Source: Achatina immaculata
Taxonomy: Eukaryota > Mollusca > Gastropoda > Stylommatophora > Achatinidae
DNA: 64,000 nucleotides
Assembly (NCBI GenBank): GCA_009760885.1
Contig: CM019696.1
Location: forward strand, 47,972,074-48,036,073
Direction: 5' to 3'
Shown here: positions 52,940 to 64,000 of the stretch, piece by piece
How the letters are laid out: each line of letters starts with the position of its first letter
How positions within the stretch are numbered: the first letter of the stretch is position 1
Notes under the pieces: model-generated
The model's database searches: none
What the model saw: only the letters and a program-made list of their open reading frames with translations
Told to the model about the DNA's origin: nothing
Program-made: the position numbers and the translations under genes

Positions 52940-53190
52940 CTGAAATGTCCCTCCAACACTTGATTCACCCCACCAGTCTATTTCACTGTTTTTCCCTTGC
53001 TTGAAATGTCCCTCCAATACTTGATTCACCCCACCAGTTTATTTCACTGTTTTCCCTTGCTTGAAATGTCCCTCCAATACTTGATTCACCCCACCAGTTT
53101 ATTTCACTGTTTTTCCCTTGCTTGAAATGTCCCTCCAATACTTGATTCACCCCATCAGTTTATTTCACTGTTTTCCCTTGCTTTTACCCC
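52940..53190. repeat. 60-bp tandem repeat
   Basis: Four copies of a unit with TTGAAATGTCCCTCCAATAC and TTGATTCACCCCACCAGTTT. Confidence 0.92.
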
Positions 53191-53227
53191 CTTTCAACTT
53201 TTTTCCCTATGTATGGTCTTCATTATA

Positions 53228-53430
53228 ATGTGCGTAACACCATAATATAGCACGTCAATGCGTAACACCATATCATAGCACGTCAATGCGTAACACCATA
53301 TCATAGCACGTCAATGCGTAACACCATATCATAGCACGTCAATGCGTAACACCATATCATAGCACGTCAATGCGTAACACCATATCATAACACGTCAATG
53401 CGTAACACCATATCATAGCACGTCAATCTT
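53228..53430. repeat. 28-bp tandem repeat
   Basis: Seven copies of GCGTAACACCATATCATAGC plus ACGTCAAT. Confidence 0.93.
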
Positions 53431-53577
53431 GACGTGTTCAAAATAATTTAGTAAGAGCTTGCCTGGGGCCTCACCGTCAGCTCAAAGAACAAAACAGCGG
53501 GATACGCCTGGGGTGTTTTTGCTGCATCAAGAGCTTCAGACAGATGGTCAATCAATAAAGAATAGAACAGAGGGATA

Positions 53578-55830
53578 AGTCAACCAACCAACCAACCAAC
53601 CAACCAGTCAATCAACCAAACAATTAATCAACAACCAACCAACCAAGCAGTTAATTAACCAGTCAAACAACCAGCCAGCCAGTCAATCAAACAACCAACC
53701 AACTAACAAAATAATTAATCAACCAACCAACCAGGCAGCCAACCAACCAATCAACCAATTAATCTACCAACCAAGTAACCAACCACCGAGGCAACCAACT
53801 AACCAACCAGCCGAATAACTAACCAACCGACCAACAAAACAATTAACCAACCAACCAACCAACCAACCAGCCAGTCAGCATGTCAACAAACCGGCCAACC
53901 AACCGATCAATCAACCAACCAACCAACCAGCCAGCCAACTAACCAGTCAACCAATCAATCAATCAAACAATCAATTAATCAACCAACCAACAGTCAATTA
54001 ATCAATCAACCAGTCAGCCAACCCACCAACCAAATAATCAATCAACCAGCCAGCCAACCAACCAACCTATCAACCAACCAATTAATCAACCAATTACTCA
54101 ACCAACCAGCCAGTCAACCAAACATTCAAAACAACCAATCAACCAACCAATTAATGAACCAGCCAACCAAACACCCAGCCAACCAACCAACCAACAAATC
54201 AACCAACCAACTAACCAAGTAATTAACCAGCCAGCCAATCAACCAAACAACCAACGAAACAATCAAACAACCAACCAATTAATCAACCAACCATCCAGCC
54301 AGCCAACCAATTAACCAACCAATTAATTAATCAACCAGTTAATCAACCAACAATCCAGCCAGTCAACCAATTCAACCAACCAATTAATCAACCAGCCAGT
54401 CAACCAAGCAACCAACCAACCGAACAACCAGCCAGCCAACCAACCAACCAACCATCTAATTAATCAACCAAAAAACAAACCAATTAATCAATCAACCAAC
54501 CAACCAGTTAATCAAACAACCAACCAATCAACCAACAAACCAACGAATTAATCAATCAATCAACCAACTAATTAATTAATCAATCAAACAAACAACCAAT
54601 CAACCAACCAACCAACCAATTAATCAACCAACTAGCCAACCAGCAGCCAACCAATTAGTCAATCAACCAATCACCCAATTAATTAATCAACCAACCAACT
54701 AATCAACCAACCAATCAACTAACTAATCAATCAACCAACCAAACAACCAACCAATCAATGAATCTATCAAATAATCAACCAGCCAAACATCTAGTCAACC
54801 AGCCAACAGATAAACAAATTAATCAAACAACCAGCCAACCAGTCAAACAATCAATTAATCAACCAATCAGCCAAACAGCCAACCAAATCAATCAATTAAT
54901 CAATCAACCAACCAGCCAACCAAATATTCAACCAGTTCATCAACCAACCAATCAACAAACCTACCAATCAATTAATCAACCAACCAGCCAAACAGCCAGT
55001 CAATCAGCCATACAGCCAACAAGTCAACAAATTAATCAAACAACCAGCCAACCAGCCAAACAACCAATTAATCAACCAAGCAGCCAAACAATCAAGCAAT
55101 TAATCAAACAACCAGCCAAACAGCCAACCAATCAACTAATTAATCAACCAACTAACCAGCCAACAAAACAACCAACCAATCAACTAACCAACCATTCAAC
55201 GAACCAACGAGCCAACCAACCAACAAACCAGCCAGCCAGCCAACCAGCAACCAACCAATCAATTAATTAACCAACCAGCCAGCCAACCACCCAAATAACC
55301 AACAAATCAACCAACCAATTAAGTAACCAACCAATCAACCAACCAGCCAACCAACCAAACAAATAACCAACCAATCAACCAACCAGTCAGCCAACCAATC
55401 AACCAACCGACCAGCCAGCCAGCCAGTCAACTAACCAATTAATCAACCAACAGCCAACCAACCAACCAACCAACCAATCAACCAACCAGCCAGCCAAGCA
55501 GTCAACCAACCAGCCAACCAAACAACCAACCAATAAATCAATCAACCAATTAATCAATCAGCCAACCAACCAATCAACCAAGTAATCAGCTAACCAACCA
55601 GCCAACCAATCAACCAAGTAATCAGCTAACCAACTAGCCAACCAACCAGCCAACCAATCAACAACCAATTAATCAACCAACCAACCAACCGAGTAATCAG
55701 CTAATCAACCAGCCGGCCAACCAACCAGCCAGCTAGCCAACCAACCAACTAACCAACCAGTCCGCCAACTAACTAAGCAACCAACTGATCACCAACAAAC
55801 TAACCAGTTAACCAACCAACAAACTAAGGT
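53578..55830. repeat. 2.2-kb degenerate CCAA/CAAT tetranucleotide tract
   Basis: Almost every position follows AACC, AATC, CAGC or AATT tetramers in irregular order. There is no G-rich telomere motif. One 170-codon + frame (54758-55270) of N, Q, P, T and S is compositional, not a gene. Confidence 0.95.
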
Positions 55831-56062
55831 AGGTAGTCCCATAGCAAAATGCCGTAGGGGATGAAGCGTTAGAGACCTCATTATGAGGTAGGGCGGCCAG
55901 TTCCTTTCTTCGCTGCCTTTCCTTCCTAGATTTTCTCTGGTACCCATTTTACGAGGCTGGATGGACCTCGAGGCCACACTGGTCGGAAAAAAAATCCCGC
56001 TCAGCTGGGGATTCGAACCTTCGGTTGCTAGACGAGTGCTCTAACCACTACAGTAGCCGGTC
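55830..56062 (-). mobile_element. tRNA-headed SINE, minus strand
   Basis: On the minus strand the head reads GTAGTGGTTAGAGCACTCG (A-box) and GAAGGTTCGAATCCCC (B-box), followed by a body through 55830. A run of 17 C (56062-56078) flanks the head. It is the clearest SINE in the window. Confidence 0.75.
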
Positions 56063-56078
56063 CCCCCCCCCCCCCCCC

Positions 56079-56644
56079 ACCAACCAAGAAAACAACAAAC
56101 CAACCAATTAATTAACTTACTCGTACTTACCTATTTCATTCATCTAGTTTTTATGCGTTCTTAAAAAAATTATTTTTTTCGTTATCAGCTGATTGAGCTC
56201 TTCTTTCTTTTCTAACCACCTCTACTGTGCAAACTTTCACTATACGCGCCCACGTGATTCTGTGTGTTTTACCTCAGTCACCATTACTCTCTTTTCTTTT
56301 TTTTTTGCTGATAAGAAAAAGATGAATATAAAAGTAATTTTCACCTCATTTTACAATTATTTCAAATGAATGAGCAGTTGCCTACTGTATATGTTTTGGG
56401 TTCAAGTCCTGTATCATGCCCTAACAACTCAGCACCTCCACTCGTCGCGAGGCCACGCCCCCCTAATTCTTCCCGTCTCATTTTGGGGTCAATCCATAAC
56501 CCGGAAATGATTCTATTCTTAGTCGCAGAGGGGGGAAGGGAAGGAAAGATGGCGAGGGGGGCAAAACAAAAAGAAGTTGTGTTGCAAGTTCTAGGATGCC
56601 GTTAGCACATGCGGGAGTGCAGTGATCAGTCTTGTTGAATAAAA
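56079..56644 (+). other. 5' flank of the unrecognised gene at 56645
   Basis: It becomes GC-richer from about 56420 (CTCGTCGCGAGGCCACGCCC, GGGGGGAAGGGAAGG), as expected near a promoter. An upstream ATG at 56550 (ATGGCGAGGGGGGC) opens only 18 codons. Confidence 0.4.
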
Positions 56645-57019
56645 ATGTATTTCGTGAAAGCAAGGAAACATTTTGAAGAACAAGATGTCAGTAAAACGCC
56701 GGAGAAAAGCCGACGTGATCGCTACCAGCGCTCGGACTCTGCTCGTCTGGTCCTGCAAGCTATACCACAGGGCAAGCTGCACCAGATAGAAGATGGCAAA
56801 CTTCCTAAACCAACTCCAGCTTCTACAGAATCCTCGCCCAGCGCACATGTTACTTCAGTTGTTGATTCATCAGAAACGGATTTCAAGCCGGATGAGCTAC
56901 CAGATGGAGCTTGCTACAGGCCGAAAAAGGATTTGAAAAACTTGCCTGCCTCGACAGCTTCCAGTCAAGATGTCGTCAGCATTGATAAGGAGCATATGGA
57001 ACACGTACGTCCCGCTGAG
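56645..57019 (+). CDS. First coding exon of an unrecognised gene
   Basis: One hundred twenty-five codons from MYFVKARKHFEEQDVSKTPE to EHVRPAE, followed by a strong donor GTGAGT at 57020, phase 0. The protein is hydrophilic: a basic N-terminal part (KSRRDRYQRSDSARLVLQAI, PQGKLHQIEDGKLPKP) and a Ser/Thr/Pro-rich low-complexity part; no signal peptide or membrane segment. I do not recognise the family. Codon use is balanced, unlike the repeats around it, and the upstream region is GC-rich. I could not find a second exon before the window ends. Confidence 0.6.
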
Positions 57020-57021
57020 GT

Positions 57022-57838
57022 GAGTCTGCTGTACCGGGTTTAAAAGCCTGTGATTTAATGATGTAATAATAATGATTATGGAACTCTTTTAAAAACGATG
57101 CCCTTGTCTTCTTATTTTGTAATCACTTCTTTACGTCCGTATATGGGACCAAGGGTGTTACAGAATTATAGACAAAACATTTGAACAAATAACATTTGTT
57201 GTTGTTCTAATTTTCTTGATCACATTCCAAGGCTAAAAGATGGATATCTTTCATAGTATCATAATTCAAATGTTCAAAGTTTTCATATTCAGCTTGAACA
57301 CACAAGCAGACTAACTGAAAGTCATAAGGCAGACAAATATCTTTTTCTCATGTGTTCATTTTGATAGTGGGCATTTTTAACATTTTAAGGAAACTTTATG
57401 TTATATGGAGGAAAAAAATGTCAGTATTCTATTTCTGAAATGTGATTGTTAATGGTATATTAACTTTTGAAGGCTGTATACACAATTTTGAAACACTTAA
57501 GAGTAAATATGGAATTTCTAGATTTCCTTTGAATACTTCATAAGAATTAGTTTGAAGATCAAATACATGAAGGCCACATTAAAAAAAAAAAAAAAGTAAA
57601 GGAGCAATTTTACTTATTGGTGAAATGCACTGTTGTGACATTTTGATTTCCTTGTTACACAAAACATTGCAAGCAGAAAGGAGGAAGAGAGAGAGAAGAG
57701 GCAAAAGAAAAAGACCCAGAGTTAGGGAAAGGAAAATGGTTGTGGTAAACTGAGTGCTTTTCTTGCTTGTTGTCATCACCTGGTAACTTTTTAGCCGTTT
57801 TATTTTGTCAGTTTTCTGCTACTCTCCGTTAAATGAGT
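57022..57838 (+). other. Intron-like AT-rich sequence after the 56645 exon
   Basis: No repeats and no convincing acceptor with coding sequence behind it. A 14-base A run is near 57580. Confidence 0.35.
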
Positions 57839-58215
57839 AAATCGTTGGAGGCAACAGAGATGTGGTTCCTGAGAAGAATGTTAAGCATCGCTTGGATAGC
57901 CAAGAGAACTAATGAGCAGTGTTTGAGACAGGCTAACAAATAACACAGTATAATAACAAAGATAAGAAAAAAAGGCAATCATCATTCTTGGGGCATATGA
58001 TGAAGAAGGAGAAACTGGAGAACATCATAACAGTTGGCAAAACGGAAGGTAGGAGAGGCAGAAGAAGACTGAGGGAACAGATGTTAAAAGGCCTGATATT
58101 GTGACATGCAAAGGAATCAGCAACAAAGTTACTCAGAAATGTAATGTCAAGGACTGAGATTTGTGGAGGAGTATGATCGCCCCCACTGCCAAGCATGATG
58201 ATGATGATGATGATC
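57839..58215 (+). mobile_element. Decayed LINE ORF2 C-terminal fragment
   Basis: The + strand reads SLEATEMWFLRRMLSIAWIA then KRTNEQCLRQ, FLGHMMKKEKLENII and GRRGRRRLREQML, ending in a GATGATGATGATGATG tail. Same family type as 1810-2275. Confidence 0.75.
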
Positions 58216-58239
58216 TGTTACAAAGAAAAGGATGCATTG

Positions 58240-58965
58240 ACCCAGTTACAGATTTTGTAATCCAGTTACATTTTGGGTAATTCAGTTACAGTTTTTGATA
58301 ATCCAATTACAGTTTTATGCCATTCAGTTAAAGTTCTGGATTATCCAGTTTCATATTGTGTAATCCATTTTGTAGGTTAGTTAGCTCAGTTATGGTATTT
58401 GGTAATTCAGTTATAAGTTGTGTAGTTTTGTCATGATATTTGATAGTCCAGTTATAAGATTGTACAGTTCAGTTATGGTATTTGGTAATCAAGTTATAAG
58501 GTTGTATAGTTCAATTATGGTATTTGGTAATCAAGTTATAAGGTTGTATAGTTCAATTATGGTATTTTGTAATCAAGTTATAAGGTTGTATAGTTCAATT
58601 ATGGTATTTGGTAATCAAGTTATAAGGTTGTATAGTTCAATTATGGTATTTTGTAATCAAGTTATAAGGTTGTATAGTTCAATTATGGTATTTGGTAATC
58701 AAGTTATAAGGTTGTATAGTTCATTTATGGTATTTGGTAATCAAGTTATAAGGTTGTATAGTTCAATTATGGTATTTTGTAATCAAGTTATAAGGTTGTA
58801 TAGTTCAATTATGGTATTTGGTAATCAAGTTATAAGGTTGTATAGTTCATTTATGGTATTTGGTAATCCAGTTGCAGGTTGTGTAGTTCGGTTATGGTAT
58901 TTGGTAATCCAGTTGCAGGTTGTGTAGTTCAGTTGTGGTATTTGGTAATTTCTAGGTTGTGTGAT
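58240..58965. repeat. 42-bp tandem array
   Basis: About fourteen copies of AGTTATAAGGTTGTATAGTT plus CAATTATGGTATTTGGTAATCA from 58370 on, with older, irregular copies to the left and right (further traces near 59220-59300). Confidence 0.92.
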
Positions 58966-60025
58966 TCAGTTATAAAAGTATACACAGATGTATGGTTCAG
59001 TTTTCCAAAAAAGATAGAGAGAGAGAAATGGCCAGGAGTGAGAGTGGCAGGAAACAAGATGAGCATGTACAAATGAAAAAACATAAAAAAATCCAGTAAT
59101 TAGGCAAATGCCTATGTTAAAGATCAGATATGAGAAAATAAAAAAACAGCACAACAAATAAAAACTTGAAGAACAATTAAACACTTTGTTATTTTGGTAC
59201 CCTTTGCGAAAAAAGTATAGGGCACTATAATTCAGTTATGTTATTTAGTAATTCTGTTACAGGCTGTGTAATTCAGTTTACTAGATGTAGTAATCCAGTT
59301 ATTAAGCCTTTCACATATTTATATTTTGTTTATTGTTGGAAATTTATAAATAACTAAATTTGTAGAATATCAGAGACTGAGTTGAAACAGAATTATTTGG
59401 ACATGTCTTGAGAAGATAGAAGTCAGGAATCTTGATAGTTTGCTGGGTGGGGGAAAAAATATGTGATTGAGATGATCAAGTATCCAAGGAAGAGAAGGGA
59501 AACTGAAGTGATTTATAAATGCCAAGAACAAGTAGAGTGTGGAGAAACGTGACAGAGAGCATCTTTCAGTACTGCTTGTGATGAGTGGCAGATGCTTGCT
59601 GCAAGACTTTCTTGTTATTATGGCTATAAGATTACATCTGGGAAGTTGTGGCAGTTTTCTGGCAGGAAATGTTTTTTTTCTTATGTGCTTCATGATTTGT
59701 TCTGAAGATAAAGTTGCATTATTCTGAACAGGTTGGGAATAAAAGATGCAAGTATAAGTTTAAGATATTGTCTGTTGTATGTGAAGTATTAATGGCTATT
59801 ATGCATTTTGTTAAAGAAGTGAAATGAGTTATCTAGTGAAATTACTTCTATTTCATAATTTTTTTTTTTCAGTAATGAAAATAATTTTAACTCTTTTAAC
59901 GTTAACAAATTTTAAGGAAAGAGTATGAATTCATGTATCTAGAGAGCTAATTAAGAAAATATATGAATTTGTATACTTGGAGAAGTAAATAAGGAAAAGA
60001 TGAATTCGTATATCTGGAGAGCTAA
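58966..60025. other. AT-rich spacer, nothing secure
   Basis: A possible very degraded LINE tail lies at 59370-59560 (+), but too few motifs remain. No gene recognised. Confidence 0.3.
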
Positions 60026-60510
60026 TTAAGGAAACAAACCAGTGATTCATGGAGAGCTAATTAAGGAAACAAACCAGTGATTCATGGAGAGCTATTTAAG
60101 GAAACAAACCAGTGATTCATGGAGAGCTAATTAAGGAAACAAACCAGTGATTCATGGAGAGCTAATTAAGGAAACAAACCAGTGATTCATGGAGAGCTAA
60201 TTAAGGAAACAAACCAGTGATTCATGGAGAGCTAATTAAGGAAACAAACCAGTGATTCATGGAGAGCTAATTAAGGAAACAAACCAGTGATTCATGGAGA
60301 GCTAATTAAGGAAACAAACCAGTGATTCATGGAGAGCTAATTAAGGAAACAAACCAGTGATTCATGGAGAGCTAATTAAGGAAACAAACCAGTGATTCAT
60401 GGAGAGCTAATTAAGGAAACAAACCAGTGATTCATGGAGAGCTAATTAAGGAAACAAACCAGTGATTCATGGAGAGCTAATTAAGGAAACAAACCAGTGA
60501 TTCATATATC
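60026..60510. repeat. 35-bp tandem array
   Basis: Thirteen copies of GAGCTAATTAAGGAAACAAA plus CCAGTGATTCATGGA, nearly all identical. Diverged copies at 59930-60030 and 60510-60540 (ATCTGGAGAGCTAATCAAGG) look like the ancestral unit. Confidence 0.95.
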
Positions 60511-60540
60511 TGGAGAGCTAATCAAGGAAGAGGATGAATT

Positions 60541-61280
60541 GAGATACGTTTAGGGCCATGTTAGAGTGGAAATGAAAATCACCAACTTTAGAGTAAAAAG
60601 AACAGCCTCTGCATGTAGAGCAGCATGAGATACCTTGGACTCAGCAGATAGAGGTAGAAATCTGAATCATAACTCGCTACTTTAGTGTTGGCTATGACAC
60701 ATGGAAGACATAGAGAAAGCGACTTTTGTGTGTAAGAGCCATTCAACAGTTATGCATAAAAAGTTTTGAAAAAAAAAAAGGGAGTCAGAGGGTAGTAAAT
60801 CTATAAATTCTATTGAGTGCAGAGATTAATAACAGCTAAAATGAAGTTTGTGGGAGATGAACATTATGTGCAGTTGTTCTGTAGAGGAGATGTTATCCTT
60901 GTAACATAATTTAAATTTGTTTCGCAGTTGACTGCCATCAGACATTGCTCATGACACATCTAAAGGGCTCATGGGATTGTTCATATGTTTTAGCAAAGAG
61001 CCGTATCTCTTTGCCTGCAGTAATCTTTATATTGATCTCTGTATCATTCATGACTCATCCGTGAGCGAATATTTTAACACTTTTATTTTTTTGTTTGTTT
61101 GGTATATTCATTTATGTGAATGTTAAACAGAATGTGGTTTTCCCCTCTAGTTCTGAACTGTAATCTTTTTCTGTTCCTGCATTCAGTGGCAGATTCTTCT
61201 TGATGTTTTTAATGTGTCCAAATTTTAACTTTTATATTATTGAATCACACTTTCTTCATATGCGTTTATATGAGCTCTCC
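60541..61280. other. Unique spacer, nothing recognised
   Basis: AT-rich. A TTTGTTTCGCAG near 60927 resembles an acceptor but the following frame stops within nine codons. Confidence 0.3.
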
Positions 61281-61284
61281 TTCA

Positions 61285-61405
61285 GCATATATCATGGCTG
61301 TCTTGATAGCCAGCAATAGATCATGACTGTCTTGATAGCCAGAAATAGATCATGGCTGTCTTGATAGCCGGCAATAGATCATGCTTGTCTTGATAGCCAG
61401 AAACC
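61285..61405. repeat. 29-bp tandem repeat
   Basis: Four copies of ATCATGGCTGTCTTGATAGC plus CAGAAATAG. Confidence 0.88.
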
Positions 61406-61591
61406 TGGTTATGTTCCTTAGCCAAGATGTAGTTTTGTTTTATTTAATTAATTGAAATGAAATACTTTAATTGGGATATGATGAGAAGAGGATTTTAAAA
61501 GCAGTATCTTAACAACCACAATTGAGAGAGATAGATAGATAGTGGAAGGCAATTAAAGAAGATAAATGGGCAGTCTAGCACGATAGTGTGA

Positions 61592-63082
61592 GCTGATAGG
61601 AAGTTCCTTAAGCTGATAGGAAGTTCCCTGAGCTGATAGGAAGTTCCCTGAGCTGATAGGAAGTTCTCTGAGCTGATAGTAAGTTCTCTGAGCTGATAGT
61701 AAGTTCCCTGAGCTGATAGTAAGTTCCCTGAGCTGATAGGAAGTTCCCTGAGCTGATAGGAAGTTCCCTGAGCTGATAGGAAGTTCTCTGAGCTGATAGG
61801 AAGTTCCCTGAGCTGATAGGAAGTTCCCTGAGCTGATAGGAAGTTCCCTGAGCTGATAGGAAGTTCCCTGAGCTGATAGGAAGTTCCCTGAGCTGATAGT
61901 AAGTTCTCTGAGCTGATAGGAAGTTCCCTGAGCTGATAGGAAGTTCCCTGAGCTGATAGGAAGTTCCCTGAGCTGATAGGAAGTTCCCTGAGCTGATAGG
62001 AAGTTCCCTGAGCTGATAGGAAGTTTCCTGAGCTGATAGGAAGTTCCCTGAGCTGATAGGAAGTTCCCTGAGCTGATAGGAAGTTCTATGAGCTGATAGG
62101 AAGTTCCCTGAGCTGATAGGAAGTTCCCTGAGCTGATAGGAAGTTCTCTGAGCTGATAGGAAGTTCCCTGAACTGATAGGAAGTTTCCTGAGCTGATAGG
62201 AAGTTATCTGAGCTGATAGTAAGTTCTCTGAGCTGATAGTAAGTTCTCTGAGCTGATAGGAAGTTCCCTGAGCTGATGGGACGTTCCCTGAGCTGATAGG
62301 AAGTTCCCTGAGCTGATGGGACGTTCCCCGAGCTGATAGGAAGTTCTCTGAGCTGATAGGACGTTCCCTGAGCTGATAGGAAGTTCCCTGAGCTGATAGG
62401 AAGTTCCCTGAGCTGATAGGAAGTTCCCTGAGCTGATAGGAAGTTCCCTGAGCTGATAGGAAGTTCCCTGAGCTGATAGGAAGTTCTCTGAGCTGATAGT
62501 AAGTTCTCTGAGCTGATAGTAAGTTCCCTGAGCTGATAGTAAGTTCCCTGAGCTGATAGGAAGTTCCCTGAGCTGATAGGAAGTTCCCTGAGCTGATAGG
62601 AAGTTCTCTGAGCTGATAGGAAGTTCCCTGAGCTGATAGGAAGTTCCCTGAGCTGATAGGAAGTTCCCTGAGCTGATAGGAAGTTCCCTGAGCTGATAGT
62701 AAGTTCTCTGAGCTGATAGGAAGTTCCCTGAGCTGATAGGAAGTTCCCTGAGCTGATAGGAAGTTCCCTGAGCTGATAGGAAGTTCCCTGAGCTGATAGG
62801 AAGTTCCCTGAGCTGATAGGAAGTTTCCTGAGCTGATAGGAAGTTCCCTGAGCTGATAGGAAGTTCCCTGAGCTGATAGGAAGTTCCCTGAGCTGATAGT
62901 AAGTTCTCTGAGCTGATAGGAAGTTCCCTGAGCTGATAGGAAGTTCCCTGAGCTGATAGGAAGTTCCCTGAGCTGATAGTAAGTTCTCTGAGCTGATAGG
63001 AAGTTCCCTGAGCTGATAGTAAGTTCTCTGAGCTGATAGGAAGTTCCCTGAGCTGATAGGAAGTTCCCTGAGCTGATAGGAA
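61592..63082. repeat. 20-bp tandem array, 1.5 kb, with higher-order structure
   Basis: About 74 copies of AGCTGATAGGAAGTTCCCTG. Variant order starting at 61661 recurs at 62481 (offset 820, later 800 bp), so roughly 40 monomers form a higher-order unit. The 492-codon minus frame exists because 20-bp units visit all phases without a stop; it is not a protein gene. Confidence 0.96.
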
Positions 63083-63149
63083 GCACAGGGGGTCAGGATC
63101 TTTTCATAGGCATTCTTGTTTACGTCTCCCGGGCACAGGACTTGGCGAC

Positions 63150-63214
63150 GGTGATGATGATGATGGCGACGACGGTGATGATGATGATGATGGCGACGAC
63201 GATGATGATGATAT
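63150..63214. repeat. GAT/GGCGAC microsatellite
   Basis: Alternating GATGATGATGATGATG and GCGACGAC blocks, in three rounds. Confidence 0.9.
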
Positions 63215-63627
63215 GAAGTGTACAGTTTGACTCCAAACTACTCAGAATCTTTTAAAATGTCGCATCACAGAATGCCTGACGTGACCGTGAAGATGAAGGG
63301 AAAAGAAATGAAAGCAAAAACAACCAGCACATCTCTGACGTTTATATGGCGAGATGGTTGTTTTGTAAGCGTTGTAAATCACAGTATATCACATCTAGCG
63401 ATCCTTCTCTTACACGTGTTTGTGTAATATATCTGTCCGGTCATCAGAGACGTGGACATATAAGTTTGTATTGCCTTGCTCCTCATCATTGGTTTGATCT
63501 CCCTTATATTGACTAACAGGGCAGGGGAGCAGATTTTTTGTGGCGTAAATGCTCCCACGACTTGAGAGCTCATCCATTTCACCTGTTCGCCTTTCGTGCG
63601 TTTCACTGGTATCCCTGAGCGCTTTGT
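63215..63627. other. Spacer with one unrecognised ORF
   Basis: A 69-codon + frame (63218-63427) includes MSHHRMPDVTVKMKGKEMKA; no homology recognised and no splice context. Otherwise empty. Confidence 0.25.
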
Positions 63628-63654
63628 GGGGGGGGGGGGGGGGGGGGGGGGGGG
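63628..63654 (+). repeat. G27 homopolymer
   Basis: Twenty-seven consecutive G. Long enough to form a G-quadruplex and to be misread by most sequencers, so its length is uncertain. Confidence 0.9.
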
Positions 63655-63930
63655 CAGGGCTTAGCGTCTGGTTGCTATCACCACAGTTTAAAGTTTGCGT
63701 AGCTCGATGAGCCGACTTTAACGGGCTGTTGGTGTCGTGATTTGGTGACTAAACACGAAAGATTTGTGACAAATTCAGGGGCGTGTCCTGTTTTTCCTGA
63801 AATCTGGGGGAAACAAAGGATAGTGAGAATATTTCAGACATTAATCATGCGTCCTTAGAGACTGGCGATGGTTTAACTGTGCGTTTTAGAGCACTCTGTG
63901 AATATCTGCGGTGTAAACAGTAAACTGGGG
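63655..63930. other. Spacer, nothing recognised
   Basis: Single-copy sequence with no supported coding frame. Confidence 0.3.
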
Positions 63931-63934
63931 TTGC

Positions 63935-64000
63935 GATTTGTTTAGTAAATAATGACCTGCCATCTCATCCATACGTCTGTGGTTCAGATCCCACCATCAG
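63935..64000 (+). mobile_element. tRNA-like SINE, cut by window end
   Basis: TTTAGTAAATAATGACCTGCC and GTGGTTCAGATCCCACC match weak A- and B-box patterns and share TGACCTGCC with the SINE at 14448. Confidence 0.4.

Noticed and set aside
53228..53430. Telomere-like repeat
   Set aside because: The units are 28-bp minisatellite; no TTAGGG or similar telomere motif is present here or in the CCAA tract.
54758..55270. Asn/Gln/Pro-rich protein gene, possibly prion-like
   Set aside because: Composition mirrors the CCAA/CAAT tract on either side; no start context and the tract continues without regard to the frame.
61608..63086. 492-codon minus-strand ORF
   Set aside because: It is a direct reading of the 20-bp tandem array; any stop-free 20-bp unit gives a 20-residue periodic frame. 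No splice, start context or unique sequence.
1..64000. CRISPR-like arrays
   Set aside because: Many arrays have constant direct repeats, but units are contiguous minisatellites with no unique spacers, and the window is clearly animal DNA.

Overview
This window is animal nuclear DNA, most likely from a lophotrochozoan and perhaps a mollusc. It has GT-AG introns, one long split gene, non-LTR retrotransposon, Penelope-like, Tc1 and mariner remnants, tRNA-headed SINEs, and very heavy minisatellite content. By my rough sum about 28 kb (some 45%) of the window is tandem array. There is no operon, phage or CRISPR content. The mollusc assignment is inference only.

The one gene I identify with confidence is the exocyst subunit EXOC8 (Exo84), on the + strand from the start codon at 1348 to the stop at 36675. 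Fourteen exons could be placed by splice sites, reading phase and protein similarity. Two parts of the protein are missing. First, the exon that should encode the first half of the PH domain is not found between 14410 and 21445, and the flanking exons do not join in frame. Second, exon 10 carries an internal deletion with a frameshift near 28760. Either the assembly is faulty in these repeat-choked introns or this copy is a damaged allele.

Layout. 1-1300: 45-bp minisatellite and retroelement debris upstream of EXOC8. 1348-36675: EXOC8, whose introns hold more than twenty tandem arrays, a minus-strand LINE with a GIY-YIG domain (2.8-4.25 kb), a tandem 1.8-kb segmental duplication that cuts a Tc1 element (9.6-13.2 kb, element to 13.9 kb), a second LINE 3' end (about 14.95 kb) and an internally deleted mariner (35.5-36.4 kb). 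36.7-41.3 kb: 3' flank, three more arrays and a LINE 3' end. 42.0-45.6 kb: a 1774-bp segment present twice in tandem. 46.2-49.0 kb: a 2.2-kb 33-bp array running in frame into a decayed copy of a dispersed protein family. 49.5-50.2 kb: another LINE 3' end. 51.6-55.8 kb: A-rich 52-bp repeats and a 2.2-kb degenerate CCAA/CAAT tract. 56.6-57.0 kb: first exon of an unrecognised gene. 58-63.1 kb: three arrays including 1.5 kb of 20-bp repeats. 63.1-64 kb: sparse sequence with a 27-base G run.

The most interesting pattern is that several arrays inside EXOC8 are copies of EXOC8 exon/intron boundaries. The donors of exons 10, 11 and 13 (and, in decayed form, exon 6) have been multiplied by the local minisatellite; exon 11 is followed by 25 perfect decoy copies of its own splice donor. 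A second oddity is a 28-bp exact match between the EXOC8 start-codon region and the LINE/GIY-YIG junction in intron 1. I saw no evidence of a new multi-gene system.
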